From: Paenibacillus xylanexedens
GTDB lineage: Bacteria > Bacillota > Bacilli > Paenibacillales > Paenibacillaceae
Direction: 5' to 3'
Assembly (NCBI RefSeq): GCF_007676705.1
Contig: NZ_VEBF01000002.1
Location: 1,364,001 to 1,428,000 of the forward strand
DNA length: 64,000 nucleotides
A program made the position numbers and the translations under genes. A model generated the notes under the pieces. That model searched no databases, was not told the origin of the DNA, and saw only the letters and a program-made list of their open reading frames with translations. Below are positions 8,404 to 17,004 of the stretch, one piece after another. Numbering within the stretch: position 1 is the first letter of the stretch; every line of letters starts with the position of its first letter.

Positions 8404-8889
8404 ATGGCTTATCAGGTGACGTCTTCTGAAAGACTTCGGCCTTCAGGTTCTGAGTATGAAACCAAAGCTTTACTTTATTTAATGAATTTTAGAAATGATA
8501 GCAATGATATTTACTTTTTTGTTGTGGATTTTTTTAATGATTTAACCGGAATGGACAAAATGGGAAATAAGTTGTGGGATATACAATCGAAAGGTGCGAA
8601 AAACTCCTCACCAAAGGCAATTGGAAAAGAACTCGTTACATTATTCAAAAATTATAGAAGTGAAATAGAGTTTGGTTACTATCTTCTTTTTCTCGGGGGT
8701 GTATCAAATACAGTCAGAATTGATAATTCTCTAAATATATTTGATATCAACAATGTGAAACCTGAAGCTGTAAAAAAACTAAAAGAAGGACTATTAGAAG
8801 AGTCTCAGGAAAAAACATACATTGATCATGAATCAATAACAGATGAAGAAATCGAAATTTTTTTTAGAAAAAGTCCAGTTCATTATTGA
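8404..8889 (+). CDS. Putative PD-(D/E)xK nuclease-like effector of an ABC-3C locus, frameshifted
   Basis: The N-terminal half fits a Cap4/DUF4297-style restriction-fold domain: SGSEYETKALLYLMNF, then FVVDFFNDLTG with an acidic residue, then WDIQSKG, where the QxK resembles the ExK catalytic motif. As read, the protein is 161 residues. At 8858-8865 there is a run of eight T; with seven T the frame would continue as EKVQFIIDDRKPSDYV to a stop at 9016, giving about 203 residues. The alternative ending here (RKSPVHY) looks unnatural. It is followed by a small gene and a RecF/SMC-like ATPase, the gene order of ABC-three-component conflict systems. Domain and system calls are inferences from motifs and context. 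Confidence 0.6.
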   Translation: MAYQVTSSERLRPSGSEYETKALLYLMNFRNDSNDIYFFVVDFFNDLTGMDKMGNKLWDIQSKGAKNSSPKAIGKELVTLFKNYRSEIEFGYYLLFLGGVSNTVRIDNSLNIFDINNVKPEAVKKLKEGLLEESQEKTYIDHESITDEEIEIFFRKSPVHY

Positions 8890-9048
8890 TGATAGAAAAC
8901 CAAGTGATTATGTTAAATCAATACTTAAAATACATCCAGGAATTATTCCAGATGAACAAACCCTAGTGGCTATTTTTAATGAAATTAGAGATAACCAATC
9001 GAGTAAAAAAATATAGGTGTTGTCGAAATTATAACTATAGAAACAAGC

Positions 9049-9429
9049 GTGGAAGCACTTGATTACTATCACCATATGACAAGTAACGAAATAAAAATAT
9101 TGGTTCTAGGGAGAATAATTAATAGAAACCCATTTGATAAGGGGGTACCCCTTCCTTTTTCAGATACTCTACATAAAGCTCCACCAGAAAAAAGGAAAAC
9201 TATATTAGAAGATTGTCAATTGGCATTGTCAATGGCACTTTTTAACAAAAATCGCGCAGGAGAGCTTTGGGGCTTGTTCGAGAATGTCTATTCAACAATT
9301 GTTTCTAATCCTCAAGATGATATAAATAAGATCTTCAAAAAATTAAATCCTATATTAGTTAACCAAAGTGATTTTGATGCTATTTCGCTTAAATATTTCA
9401 TATCTATTGTAAAGGATGGCGTGCAATAA
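9049..9429 (+). CDS. Putative ABC-3C middle component
   Basis: A 126-residue mainly helical protein from a GTG start; an ATG at 9076 is an alternative and neither has a clear ribosome binding site. The frame is open from 9007, so the real start may lie upstream. In ABC-three-component systems a small middle-component protein of about this size sits directly before the ATPase, which is the position here. Its TAA overlaps the ATPase ATG (TAATG), showing translational coupling. I do not recognise the sequence itself; the name comes from size, order and coupling. Confidence 0.5.
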   Translation: MEALDYYHHMTSNEIKILVLGRIINRNPFDKGVPLPFSDTLHKAPPEKRKTILEDCQLALSMALFNKNRAGELWGLFENVYSTIVSNPQDDINKIFKKLNPILVNQSDFDAISLKYFISIVKDGVQ

Positions 9430-10631
9430 TGATAATTCAGAAGGTTGCCGTAGGAAATGCTGAAGAAGCATATGTTGAAAACAATTTTTCTAATTACTTG
9501 AATATTATTTCAAGTGATGATAATAATCGCGGTAAAACTATATTAATTCAAAGTCTATTGTTTTGTTTGGGAAACACTCCTGCCTTCCCTTCAACCTTTA
9601 ATTATATGAATTACTATCATATAATTGTCTTCTCTGTAGAAGATAAACAATACTCTCTTTGTAGGAAGTCTAACTCATTTATTTTAAGAAATGACCAAAA
9701 AATAATGATGTTTGATAGAATTTCTGAATTAAAAAGGTACTGGACAAAAAATATTTTTAAGCTCCCTACAATTATAAAAAATGGATTAGAAAGAATCGTC
9801 GATCCCGAATTGTTTTATCAATTAAATTTTGTAGGACAAGACAAAAAGGATACCTCTACTATCGCCAATAAAAACTACTATAATAAAGCAGACTTTTTAA
9901 ATATGTTATACTCATTTACCAATATTAGTACTAGTACTAGAAATTTTGAGGATGATGATCAAGCAAAGGAAAAAATAAAGAACTTAAAAAACGAAAGAAA
10001 AAACTTATTAAATCAACATAAGATTTTGAAGTCAAATAATACAGTTGCAAGTTACTTAAGTAGTGTTAATGACAAGTTGAATTTTAGGTCAAAAATAGAA
10101 AAAGTTGAGAAAATCAAAGATCAAATATTAGAACTAAGGAAATTGAGAAATGCAGCTTTATCAAGAAAAAGTAAATGCGAGATGACTATAAAAGAGTTAC
10201 AATCCCTAAACAGAACCATACAATCCGGGGAGCTAAAGAGTATGGACTGTAATTCAACACATATTAATTTTAAGAGTGCTGATAAAGACAGCTATAGTTT
10301 TGATGTTTCTACACATGAAATACGTCAACAAATTCTTGAATCGATTTCAGAAAAAATTAAGGCATATAGCGAGGACATGGAAAATTTCACATTTGAAATA
10401 AATAAACGTCAAGATGAAATGAATAAAATACTTGAGCAGGATGAGGTTAGCCTAGAATTATTAGTGGCGTTTAAAAATGAAATGTTTTCAGCAGATGATG
10501 CAGAAGTTCGTATAAACATCATAGATGGAGAAATAAAAAAAATTGAAGCTGACTTACTTCAGAATGTTAATGTTTCAAAAGATCTTGTACAAAAACAGCA
10601 GGATTTAATTATGAATATTACAGACTTATGA
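9429..10631 (+). CDS. RecF/SMC-like ABC ATPase, N-terminal and coiled-coil part (ABC-3C ATPase)
   Basis: The first 400 residues of an SMC-type ATPase. A Walker A variant SDDNNRGKT occurs at residues 29-37, lacking the usual first glycine as in several ABC-3C and DUF2326-like proteins. Residues 165-390 are heptad-rich coiled coil. The signature and Walker B motifs are absent from this frame and are found in the next one. Restoring one A in the A5 run at 10591-10595 joins the two frames smoothly (about 535 residues), so this is probably one gene broken by a single-base deletion or a sequencing error. The likely role is damage or invasion sensing that switches on the nuclease-like partner. Confidence 0.7.
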   Translation: MIIQKVAVGNAEEAYVENNFSNYLNIISSDDNNRGKTILIQSLLFCLGNTPAFPSTFNYMNYYHIIVFSVEDKQYSLCRKSNSFILRNDQKIMMFDRISELKRYWTKNIFKLPTIIKNGLERIVDPELFYQLNFVGQDKKDTSTIANKNYYNKADFLNMLYSFTNISTSTRNFEDDDQAKEKIKNLKNERKNLLNQHKILKSNNTVASYLSSVNDKLNFRSKIEKVEKIKDQILELRKLRNAALSRKSKCEMTIKELQSLNRTIQSGELKSMDCNSTHINFKSADKDSYSFDVSTHEIRQQILESISEKIKAYSEDMENFTFEINKRQDEMNKILEQDEVSLELLVAFKNEMFSADDAEVRINIIDGEIKKIEADLLQNVNVSKDLVQKQQDLIMNITDL

Positions 10632-11035
10632 ATGATACTTATTCTAAAATTGATCCCTCTGGAAACCTTGAATTTGAATCTATTTTCACGAAAAGTAATC
10701 AAATATTTTCAGGTAGTGAGGCTACAATATACCATCTTGTAAAACTATATTCTTTTGCTAAAGTATTACAATATAATCTTCCAGTTATTGTAGATTCTTT
10801 CCGTGCTGAAGATTTATCAACAGAAAAAGAATTAATAGTCTTAGATATTTTTTCGAAGCTAAATGTGCAAGTAATCCTCACAACTACTCTTAAGGCTGAA
10901 GAAGTAGGTAAGTATAATAGTATGCAATTTCTAAATCATATTGACTATTCAAAACATACTGCAAGTAAAATTTTAGGGGAAGAACATTTAAATGAATTTA
11001 GGGCATTAGTAGAAAAGTTCTCTTTAAAACTTTAA
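10628..11035 (+). CDS. C-terminal part of the ABC-3C ATPase in a shifted frame
   Basis: A 135-residue segment holding the missing half of the ATPase head: the ABC signature FSGSEATIYHLVKLYSFA and Walker B YNLPVIVDSFRAED. The ATG overlaps the previous stop (ATGA), so a separate coupled polypeptide is possible. The frame is open back to 10571 and reads GFNYEYYRLMNDTYSKI, natural-looking protein upstream of the ATG, which favours a frameshifted single gene. No canonical slippery heptamer is in the correct phase. A strong terminator follows. Confidence 0.65.
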   Translation: MNDTYSKIDPSGNLEFESIFTKSNQIFSGSEATIYHLVKLYSFAKVLQYNLPVIVDSFRAEDLSTEKELIVLDIFSKLNVQVILTTTLKAEEVGKYNSMQFLNHIDYSKHTASKILGEEHLNEFRALVEKFSLKL

Positions 11036-11066
11036 TTGCTAGTTGGTCTTTGATTAGTACAATTTA

Positions 11067-11113
11067 AAATGAGACCGACCCTCTTATTTAAAAGAGAGAC
11101 GGTCTCATTTTTT
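11067..11113 (+). terminator. Terminator after the ABC-3C locus
   Basis: AAAATGAGACC and GGTCTCATTTT arms with an inner CTCTT/AAGAG pairing are followed by a T tract. Confidence 0.85.
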
Positions 11114-11115
11114 AT

Positions 11116-11820
11116 TCATGATACCTTGCCCAAAGTTTTTATTCGCATCTTTTCAAATGAAGGGCAAACTTTCTTCTTCCAGACATTAAAGTTTGAAAAA
11201 TCCATTTAAGGTCATTGATAATTATCATATCTTAACGCTTCCGCTACCTTTCCGCATCGACTTGTCTACGATAGCGCTGTTGAGCCACTTCTGCGGGAGC
11301 GAGCATTGTATTTTTGTGTTGTTGATTTTGAGGGTGCATCTAGTTTGCCATATCATTGGTTGCTTGAATGATGGATCAGAGCTTTCTCTTTATTCGTGTT
11401 GCTCATGATATCCTCATCTATTCTAAGAAATGTTTTCAATCTCAGTTTATCTTCACATATGGGGTGAGAGAAAGGATTGAAGAAACGAGAGAAATCGGGT
11501 AGAATTTTTCATGGAACCGCCACCTTTCGGAGTTTGTAGGGCATTTTACCGAGGTTGCGGTTCTTTTTCTACCTTTTATTGGTTATTCAACACGTGTGGT
11601 ATGATATATTACTATTTTATCATGGTTCGATCCAATTCATAAGAACCTGTTTTATAGTTAATTTATGTTAACGAAAAGAGGATTGGCTGCTCATATAAAT
11701 GAGAGAGGGGGATCTGGATGTTTTACTGAGTAGCACAGGTACTGAGACAAACTTTATAATATGTCTCGGCTGCAAAATAACCACAAAAAACACACATTGT
11801 AGATTTGTACTTTCTTAAAA
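11116..11820. other. Intergenic region without a supported gene
   Basis: Short open frames here have no ribosome binding sites or recognisable motifs. The sequence is AT-rich and looks like decayed island DNA. I see no repeat-family copy in it. Confidence 0.5.
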
Positions 11821-11949
11821 TCAGTTCCTCCCCTCAATAAAAAATACGAGTGGGTCACCAATGTCGATTTGCATAGTATCTCGCATTTCCTTTGGCAGGA
11901 CAATTCGTCCGAACCGATCTAATGATCTTTTCATCCCGGTTCTTTTCAT
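11821..11949 (-). CDS. Short AbrB/SpoVT-type transition-state regulator
   Basis: A 42-residue reading frame with a strong GGAGG site 7 bases before the ATG. It reads MKRTGMKRSLDRFGRIVLPK, then EMRDTMQIDIGDPLVFFIE. This matches the swapped-hairpin AbrB DNA-binding domain (MKSTGIVRKVDELGRIVIP pattern) closely. AbrB is about 95 residues, and this protein stops at the end of the DNA-binding domain, so it lacks the multimerisation half. It could be a small independent binder, an antitoxin-like remnant or a truncated gene. It lies alone in a gene-poor stretch. Confidence 0.75.
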   Translation of the reverse strand: MKRTGMKRSLDRFGRIVLPKEMRDTMQIDIGDPLVFFIEGRN

Positions 11950-12225
11950 TCAAACCTCCACCTCATAACTTCATAATTCTAAGGAAAAATATATCCAACT
12001 ACAACTCTTTCCTTTCAAAATAAGGAATACAATATTAAGGAGCTCTTTTCTTTGTGCTAAATAGAAAATACCTTTGGGATTCCTTGTTTAATCGATTGAA
12101 CTGTAGTCTCTACTTTTTATTTGCTTGCAGTATAAATAGTTGACTATATAATGATCTGCATTCTATTCAGCTATGTTTGCTGGCGTTGATGGCGGAGAGG
12201 CTCAAGTTTCTGACATAATGAAAGA

Positions 12226-12275
12226 CAAAAAAGAAATCGGACACTTCTATTCTATCAGTGTCCGATTTCTTTTAA
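12226..12275. terminator. Hairpin terminator
   Basis: AAAGAAATCGGACAC and GTGTCCGATTTCTTT form a 15-bp perfect stem, flanked by A and T runs on either side, so it can act in both directions. It lies 60 bases past the 12333-12974 gene. Confidence 0.85.
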
Positions 12276-12332
12276 GACAAATTACTTTAGTTGGGACTTC
12301 TCCAACTAAAATATATGTTGAGTAGATGAGAA

Positions 12333-12974
12333 TTACTCGGTGATAATATCCGATTGATCACTTTCCTCCAATAAAAAATCAAGTACTTGTTGCTTCAGTA
12401 GAGAATAGTGGTCTTTTTGATCATCTTCAAAATGAACAGTTTCAATACTATTGCTAGTAAGGCTTTGTGTACTAAGGTCGGAATCAATTTGATATTGGCC
12501 TTGGTACATTCCTACAACTCTATATGCTCCAGTTTCTGTTGCTCCCAAGAAGAGAACATAGTTATCGAAGGTGTTCATTAAATTATATCCTTCAATTGTG
12601 TAAATAGCCTCGTCGTCTTCATAAGCTGGTTCCGCTACTGTAATTACACTGTCTGGTTGATTGCCCTTGTAAATTTGCTCAATTTGAAACTCAGATTTAC
12701 TTGCCCGGACAACGACTTCTCCTTGGTCATCTGTTTGAAAATATGCACTTCTGTTGCCAGTATATTTTCCAGAAACAATTAGGTCTGCATGTTCTTCAAG
12801 CTCGTTAACTGTATTAACGACAGGGTAGTCTGCATGAGCAGAATAAACTTTTTTCTCACTCTGAACTGTTTCAGAAGCCTCTGTATCCTTAGGGATAAAG
12901 AGGATGCAAGCCATTGCAGAGAAAGCGATCAATGCAAAAATGAAATATGGTTTGTTGAAAGTTTTAGTATTCAT
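12333..12974 (-). CDS. Exported hypothetical protein, partner of the metalloprotease
   Basis: A 213-residue protein with an N-terminal membrane anchor or signal segment (YFIFALIAFSAMACILFIP, about residues 10-28) and no lipobox cysteine in a convincing place. The rest is acidic and globular, with a repeated E/D-rich composition. I do not recognise the family. It lies only 15 bases downstream of the secreted metzincin-like protease on the same strand, so the two form an operon. It might be an inhibitor, chaperone or substrate-tethering partner, but this is only suggested by position. Confidence 0.7.
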   Translation of the reverse strand: MNTKTFNKPYFIFALIAFSAMACILFIPKDTEASETVQSEKKVYSAHADYPVVNTVNELEEHADLIVSGKYTGNRSAYFQTDDQGEVVVRASKSEFQIEQIYKGNQPDSVITVAEPAYEDDEAIYTIEGYNLMNTFDNYVLFLGATETGAYRVVGMYQGQYQIDSDLSTQSLTSNSIETVHFEDDQKDHYSLLKQQVLDFLLEESDQSDIITE

Positions 12975-12989
12975 ATTTTTAGTCCTCCT

Positions 12990-13934
12990 CTACCATCTGT
13001 ATTGAATATTTGCTATATCTACTGGGGTGAACGTAGTAATGTTCTTTTTGCCTGCTTTCATTATGGAGTTAACATCATAATTTTTCTGATGCATCAAAGA
13101 GACAAGGTGCCCGACTTCATGAGTCACTGTTCCTTGTTTGTTAGTTGAATTGAATCCCCATTTTGTCATTACACCGTGATTAAGGACCATGGTAGCGTAG
13201 CTCCATGTTTTCGATTCTAATTCAGTTATAGCTTTCCCACTTGAGTCGTAGGGCTGAACTATTGCAAAATAATCCAGATCAGCATTGTTGTTTGCTGAAA
13301 TCCTTACTTGGGCTGTAGTTGACGTTGAGTTAGTAAAACCAATATTTGCATTAGTTATGTTATCTAGCTGATTTAAAGCCGTTGTGACATAGGAAGAATA
13401 ACCGTATGTAGAAACTGTAGGTGACTGATAAACGGAAATATTGCTTGCAGAAGTAAATGCATTAGGAAAAAATGCAGCTGAATTAACAAGTGGTGAAGAT
13501 GTTCCATTAAACTCAATTTTGTCAATGAGATAACCAGTACTTGTTTGCCCATCATTATTTACAATTAGGTTTACGTATGCAGGTCCTGTTATCCAAGGGG
13601 TCCAAACATCAGTGGTATATCCTCCGCTAGCAGAGTAGTAGATAGTTCCTGCTTCTTGAGTTGCAGTACTATATGCAGATGACACTGATACCCGGTCCCC
13701 ATTAGCTAAAGCAATTCTATTAAAATGAAGCCTATAGCTTGTAACGGTAGAGGATAAATTAACAAACTTATCACTACTTTTGCTATTTTCTCGATAATTA
13801 CCTGGATAACCTTCAGACCTTAAGTCAATCTCTGTAACTGTGGCTGCACTTGCTGGTGCGATATAAGTGCTTTGAGAACATACAAACAAAATCACTAAAA
13901 AAGAGTAAAAGAACTTACTTCGAAACAAATGCAT
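12990..13934 (-). CDS. Secreted metzincin-type zinc metalloprotease
   Basis: A 314-residue preprotein with a signal peptide ending near SAAT. Close to the C-terminus is HEVGHLVSLMH, which fits the zinc motif HExxHxxGxxH with Ser in place of the usual Gly. A downstream SIM segment (DVNSIMKAGKK) fits the metzincin Met-turn. The preceding 200 residues resemble a beta-rich wrap or binding domain. The ATG at 13934 has AGGAGG 9 bases upstream and is preferred to the GTG six bases earlier. It is probably exported and autolytically activated. The target is unknown. Confidence 0.82.
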   Translation of the reverse strand: MHLFRSKFFYSFLVILFVCSQSTYIAPASAATVTEIDLRSEGYPGNYRENSKSSDKFVNLSSTVTSYRLHFNRIALANGDRVSVSSAYSTATQEAGTIYYSASGGYTTDVWTPWITGPAYVNLIVNNDGQTSTGYLIDKIEFNGTSSPLVNSAAFFPNAFTSASNISVYQSPTVSTYGYSSYVTTALNQLDNITNANIGFTNSTSTTAQVRISANNNADLDYFAIVQPYDSSGKAITELESKTWSYATMVLNHGVMTKWGFNSTNKQGTVTHEVGHLVSLMHQKNYDVNSIMKAGKKNITTFTPVDIANIQYRW

Positions 13935-14021
13935 AAACACTTCCTCCTATTGAATATATTTTGATAACCCAATATAATATAGTTCAAAAACCAAAATTTA
14001 TCAATACAGAGGTGTGAAAAA

Positions 14022-14687
14022 ATGAAAAAAGTACTGATATTTACAATTGTTTTGTCGCTTCTAAGTGCCCCAGTTGTAGCATTTGCGGCAAAAAGTGCTT
14101 CACAGAAAATTAACATTAAGATCAATAACACAGAAATAAAAACGAAAACGGATGTAGAGCCAACTATAATCAACAACCGATTGTATGTTCCAGTAAGTGT
14201 TTTTAGAGATGCTGGTTTTTCAGTTGCCTATAAAAATTCATTACTCACCATGGTCAACAAAAATCTCTTGTACGCTCAAAACCTTGAGTTACTAAACACA
14301 TTTCACTATACCTTTATCAATAATTTTGAAAAAGTAGATCAGGAAATAACCAATATACTTGGGAGCTTGTTGTTGGAGAAAGATGTAGATACGACAAAGT
14401 TAATGGAGTTAGTCAGTTATGTTGAAACAGAATCTAAAAGTTTTGAGACAGAAAAATTCACACCGATTATGGATTATTCTTCTTCGTTCGCTTTTGCTAG
14501 TGCAAATCAGAGTATAAATGCTTACAAAGAAGCAATTTCCTCACTTACGTTGTATATTAAAAATGAAAAAAAGGAACATTTAGAGAGTTTTTACGCTCAG
14601 CGTGAAATTGCTCTCAAACATTATGCTGACTTTTCTAATGACTTCGATCTCGTTTTCAAACGGAGTTACTTGAATGCTACAAAGTGA
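14022..14687 (+). CDS. Secreted stalk-domain (copper amine oxidase N-terminal-like) protein
   Basis: A 221-residue secreted protein. The signal peptide ends at VVAFAA, followed by one copper-amine-oxidase-like N-terminal 'stalk' motif: NNRLYVPVSVFRDAGFSVAY with LLTMVN. The rest is helical with no known domain. GAGGTG precedes the ATG. It is divergent from the metalloprotease gene across an 87-base promoter region. Stalk domains in Paenibacillus usually attach proteins to the outside of the wall; the exact role is unknown. Confidence 0.75.
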   Translation: MKKVLIFTIVLSLLSAPVVAFAAKSASQKINIKINNTEIKTKTDVEPTIINNRLYVPVSVFRDAGFSVAYKNSLLTMVNKNLLYAQNLELLNTFHYTFINNFEKVDQEITNILGSLLLEKDVDTTKLMELVSYVETESKSFETEKFTPIMDYSSSFAFASANQSINAYKEAISSLTLYIKNEKKEHLESFYAQREIALKHYADFSNDFDLVFKRSYLNATK

Positions 14688-14765
14688 ACAAGACTACCGA
14701 CTGTTAAGTCGGCAAATATTTTTTAGATAACTCTGCTAGGGTCTAATAGATTATAAAATATTAAG

Positions 14766-14814
14766 AATGAAACCCACTGTTTAAGGTCAATGGCCTTCAT
14801 GGTGGGTTTCATTC
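14766..14814 (+). terminator. Hairpin terminator
   Basis: AATGAAACCCAC and GTGGGTTTCATT form a 12-bp stem with an inner AAGG/CCTT pairing, 80 bases past the stalk gene. The T tract is weak. Confidence 0.65.
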
Positions 14815-15044
14815 GTATGACTATTTTGGTTTTACTGTTGTGAATATACTCCTAACCTGATAAATTTGTTGCCTTTTCTCACTCTCTGTTTTCCACACGA
14901 AAAAATGTAATGTGAAGCAATTCTGACATTTTGTTGAACTACATTTATGTATATTGAAATATATATAATTAATTGATATATTACCTATGTAAAATATTTT
15001 CAAAGATGCACTTATTATCTAACTACTAGGAGGAAAAAAGAAAA

Positions 15045-16223
15045 ATGAAAAAGGTCTTATCAAGTATTGCACTCACGTCTTTATTATTTTCAAGTCTATT
15101 TAGTGTCAGTGCTTCTGCAGCAGAGCAACTGGCAGATGGTCCGCTTTTCAGCAAAGAGGAAGTTATCAAACAGATTAAGATTGAGAAGGAAAAACAAGTT
15201 CAATATCACATCGATGAGTATCTTGGACTGGACAGCCAAGAACGTCAGTCATATCTTCAGGAATACAATAGCGATTCAGAATTAAGTGCAAGTTCTTTCA
15301 ATGTTTCTCTTAACAACGTAGAAGAGAATCAACTAGAACAGGTCTTCGAAGAGAAAATTGATAATGCTTACATATACACCATGGATGATCTAGGCTATAT
15401 CTATGACAAAGAAGGAGATGTTATAGAAAAGCTGGATCTAACTGTGGATTCTGTTGATACTCCTGCACTTGTCGAACAAAGTGTAATTACACCTTTTGCA
15501 GTTCCTGTTGATTCAACAATTTCTGGAGGTAACACGGGTGCATTTGTAAGACAAACAACAAATTCAGGTTATAAAGCAATTCGCACTGCTTTTATTCTCC
15601 CAACAGATCCTTATTTTGAAGTTCCTTTGGCGACTGCTACAGGCTATCTTTATAATGGTCTCGATGTATTATCTTCTGCCTATCCAGGAACGGGATTCAA
15701 AGTTGAGGCCGGCTTACAGTATAGCGAAAATTTAGACGACTACGCTGCGTCGATTCGTCCCTTAGGTTCTTCTCAAATGTTTGTTCCAGAAAATTACACT
15801 AATGCTCCTCCTCGTTATAAAGCAGGTACTTCCATTGTTAGCAATCTTCTTTATGATAATGCGTCATCTCAGGTAAAGTATTTTGTTGATGGCACTAATA
15901 TTAACGGGGCAAGTCAATATATTTATTTTTACTATTCAAAATCCCTTAGTGCTTCGGAACTTGCTGCTCTCGCTGTTAAGCGTGTCACTGCGATTGCCAA
16001 AGAAGGTTGGACGGGGACAAATATCGGGTCGGTACAAGTCACCTATACAAGCACAACAGTGACTTCAAACAGTGGAACGACTTCAAACCTGACTTCCAGT
16101 ATGTTGAACGCGCACAAATACAACGGTAAGACTCATGGTACTTCAGATAATCCTTCCACAGGTATTACCAAATCAGGTAATATAGACACACAAAAAATAA
16201 TTATTAATACAACTGGATTCTAA
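15045..16223 (+). CDS. Large secreted protein of unknown family
   Basis: A 392-residue preprotein with a clear signal peptide (MKKVLSSIALTSLLFSSLFS to ASAAE) and an AGGAGG site upstream. The mature part starts with a charged helical region of about 120 residues (EEVIKQIKIEKEKQVQYHID), followed by a beta-rich, Ser/Thr-rich domain without cysteines. I do not recognise the family. It precedes a second stalk protein by 66 bases and may form an operon with it. Its helical-then-beta layout resembles the unknown secreted protein at 20382-21260. Confidence 0.7.
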   Translation: MKKVLSSIALTSLLFSSLFSVSASAAEQLADGPLFSKEEVIKQIKIEKEKQVQYHIDEYLGLDSQERQSYLQEYNSDSELSASSFNVSLNNVEENQLEQVFEEKIDNAYIYTMDDLGYIYDKEGDVIEKLDLTVDSVDTPALVEQSVITPFAVPVDSTISGGNTGAFVRQTTNSGYKAIRTAFILPTDPYFEVPLATATGYLYNGLDVLSSAYPGTGFKVEAGLQYSENLDDYAASIRPLGSSQMFVPENYTNAPPRYKAGTSIVSNLLYDNASSQVKYFVDGTNINGASQYIYFYYSKSLSASELAALAVKRVTAIAKEGWTGTNIGSVQVTYTSTTVTSNSGTTSNLTSSMLNAHKYNGKTHGTSDNPSTGITKSGNIDTQKIIINTTGF

Positions 16224-16289
16224 AGGAAACATTTTCTCACTTTTTAACGTTTAAGTTAACGTAAACAATAACTTCAAGGAGGAATTAGT

Positions 16290-16844
16290 ATGAAAAGATT
16301 TTTTTCATTATTGTTGATGTTAACTTTAGTTGTCGGCGTAGCGTCAGTTGCTTCCGCTAAAGACCAACCTTTAAAGGATCGACCATTTAAGGAACGTGCG
16401 GCTTACACGTACAACCCTTCACTTAAAAAGGTCGAACTAAATATCACAGCGCACGACAAATTGACTACAACCACGTATAACTCTGTGTACGTTCCGGTGA
16501 AGGATATCTTCAAAGCATCCGGAGCAACGATCAAATGGGATGGAAAGAAAAAAATTACTACAATCAAAAATCAAGATCAGGAATTGATTCTCAACTTTTC
16601 TGAAAAAAAAGTCACAGCTGGCAAGAATCAAGTTGTTCTCCCTCAAGAATGGGTAAAATTAAATAAGGGAGTCTCAAGTATTGATGCATTTGTCATAGCC
16701 TATATTTTTGAAGTAGCTGCTGACGACTCCGATCAAGAAAGATTGGATTGGGAAGAAAAACTCAGTTTCTTGGATATCAAAGAAACCACCGGTCTTCCAG
16801 GATTAGATAAGTATATGCATGTGTTTGTTGAGTTTAATAATTAA
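16290..16844 (+). CDS. Secreted stalk-domain protein
   Basis: A 184-residue secreted protein with a signal peptide ending at ASVASAK and an AAGGAGG ribosome binding site. The stalk motif is NSVYVPVKDIFKASGATIKW, then KITTIKNQDQELILNF. The C-terminal 60 residues are acidic and unassigned. It has the same layout as the 14022 protein although the sequences differ. It probably associates with the cell wall. It follows the 15045 gene on the same strand and is closed by a strong terminator. Confidence 0.75.
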   Translation: MKRFFSLLLMLTLVVGVASVASAKDQPLKDRPFKERAAYTYNPSLKKVELNITAHDKLTTTTYNSVYVPVKDIFKASGATIKWDGKKKITTIKNQDQELILNFSEKKVTAGKNQVVLPQEWVKLNKGVSSIDAFVIAYIFEVAADDSDQERLDWEEKLSFLDIKETTGLPGLDKYMHVFVEFNN

Positions 16845-16854
16845 TTGAAGACAT

Positions 16855-16892
16855 TAATCCTCTTTCGGTTATCACCGGAAGAGGATTCTTTG
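16855..16892 (+). terminator. Rho-independent terminator
   Basis: AATCCTCTT and AAGAGGATT arms with inner CGG/CCG pairing are followed by a T-rich tail. Confidence 0.85.
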
Positions 16893-16938
16893 TATCTTTT
16901 AAGTGATTCATTAACTTACAAGTAAAACATGAACGGAT

Positions 16939-17004
16939 CTACAGAACGTTAATGAGCTCTACAAGTTTCTTCACAAGTGCAGGTTCCTCAGAAGTCTGCT
17001 TCAT
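16939..17004 (-). CDS. Possible 21-residue peptide overlapping yolD
   Basis: The frame reads MKQTSEEPALVKKLVELINV plus one leucine before TAG. It has an ideal GGAGG site 8 bases before the ATG and overlaps the end of the YolD-like gene by 17 bases. Such a strong site suggests translation, although a chance frame cannot be excluded. No function can be assigned. Confidence 0.35.
   Translation of the reverse strand: MKQTSEEPALVKKLVELINVL

Noticed and set aside
10585..10631. Programmed -1 frameshift in the ATPase gene
   Set aside because: CAAAAAC is not in the phase needed for a slippery heptamer and no obvious downstream stem was seen; an indel in the A run is simpler.
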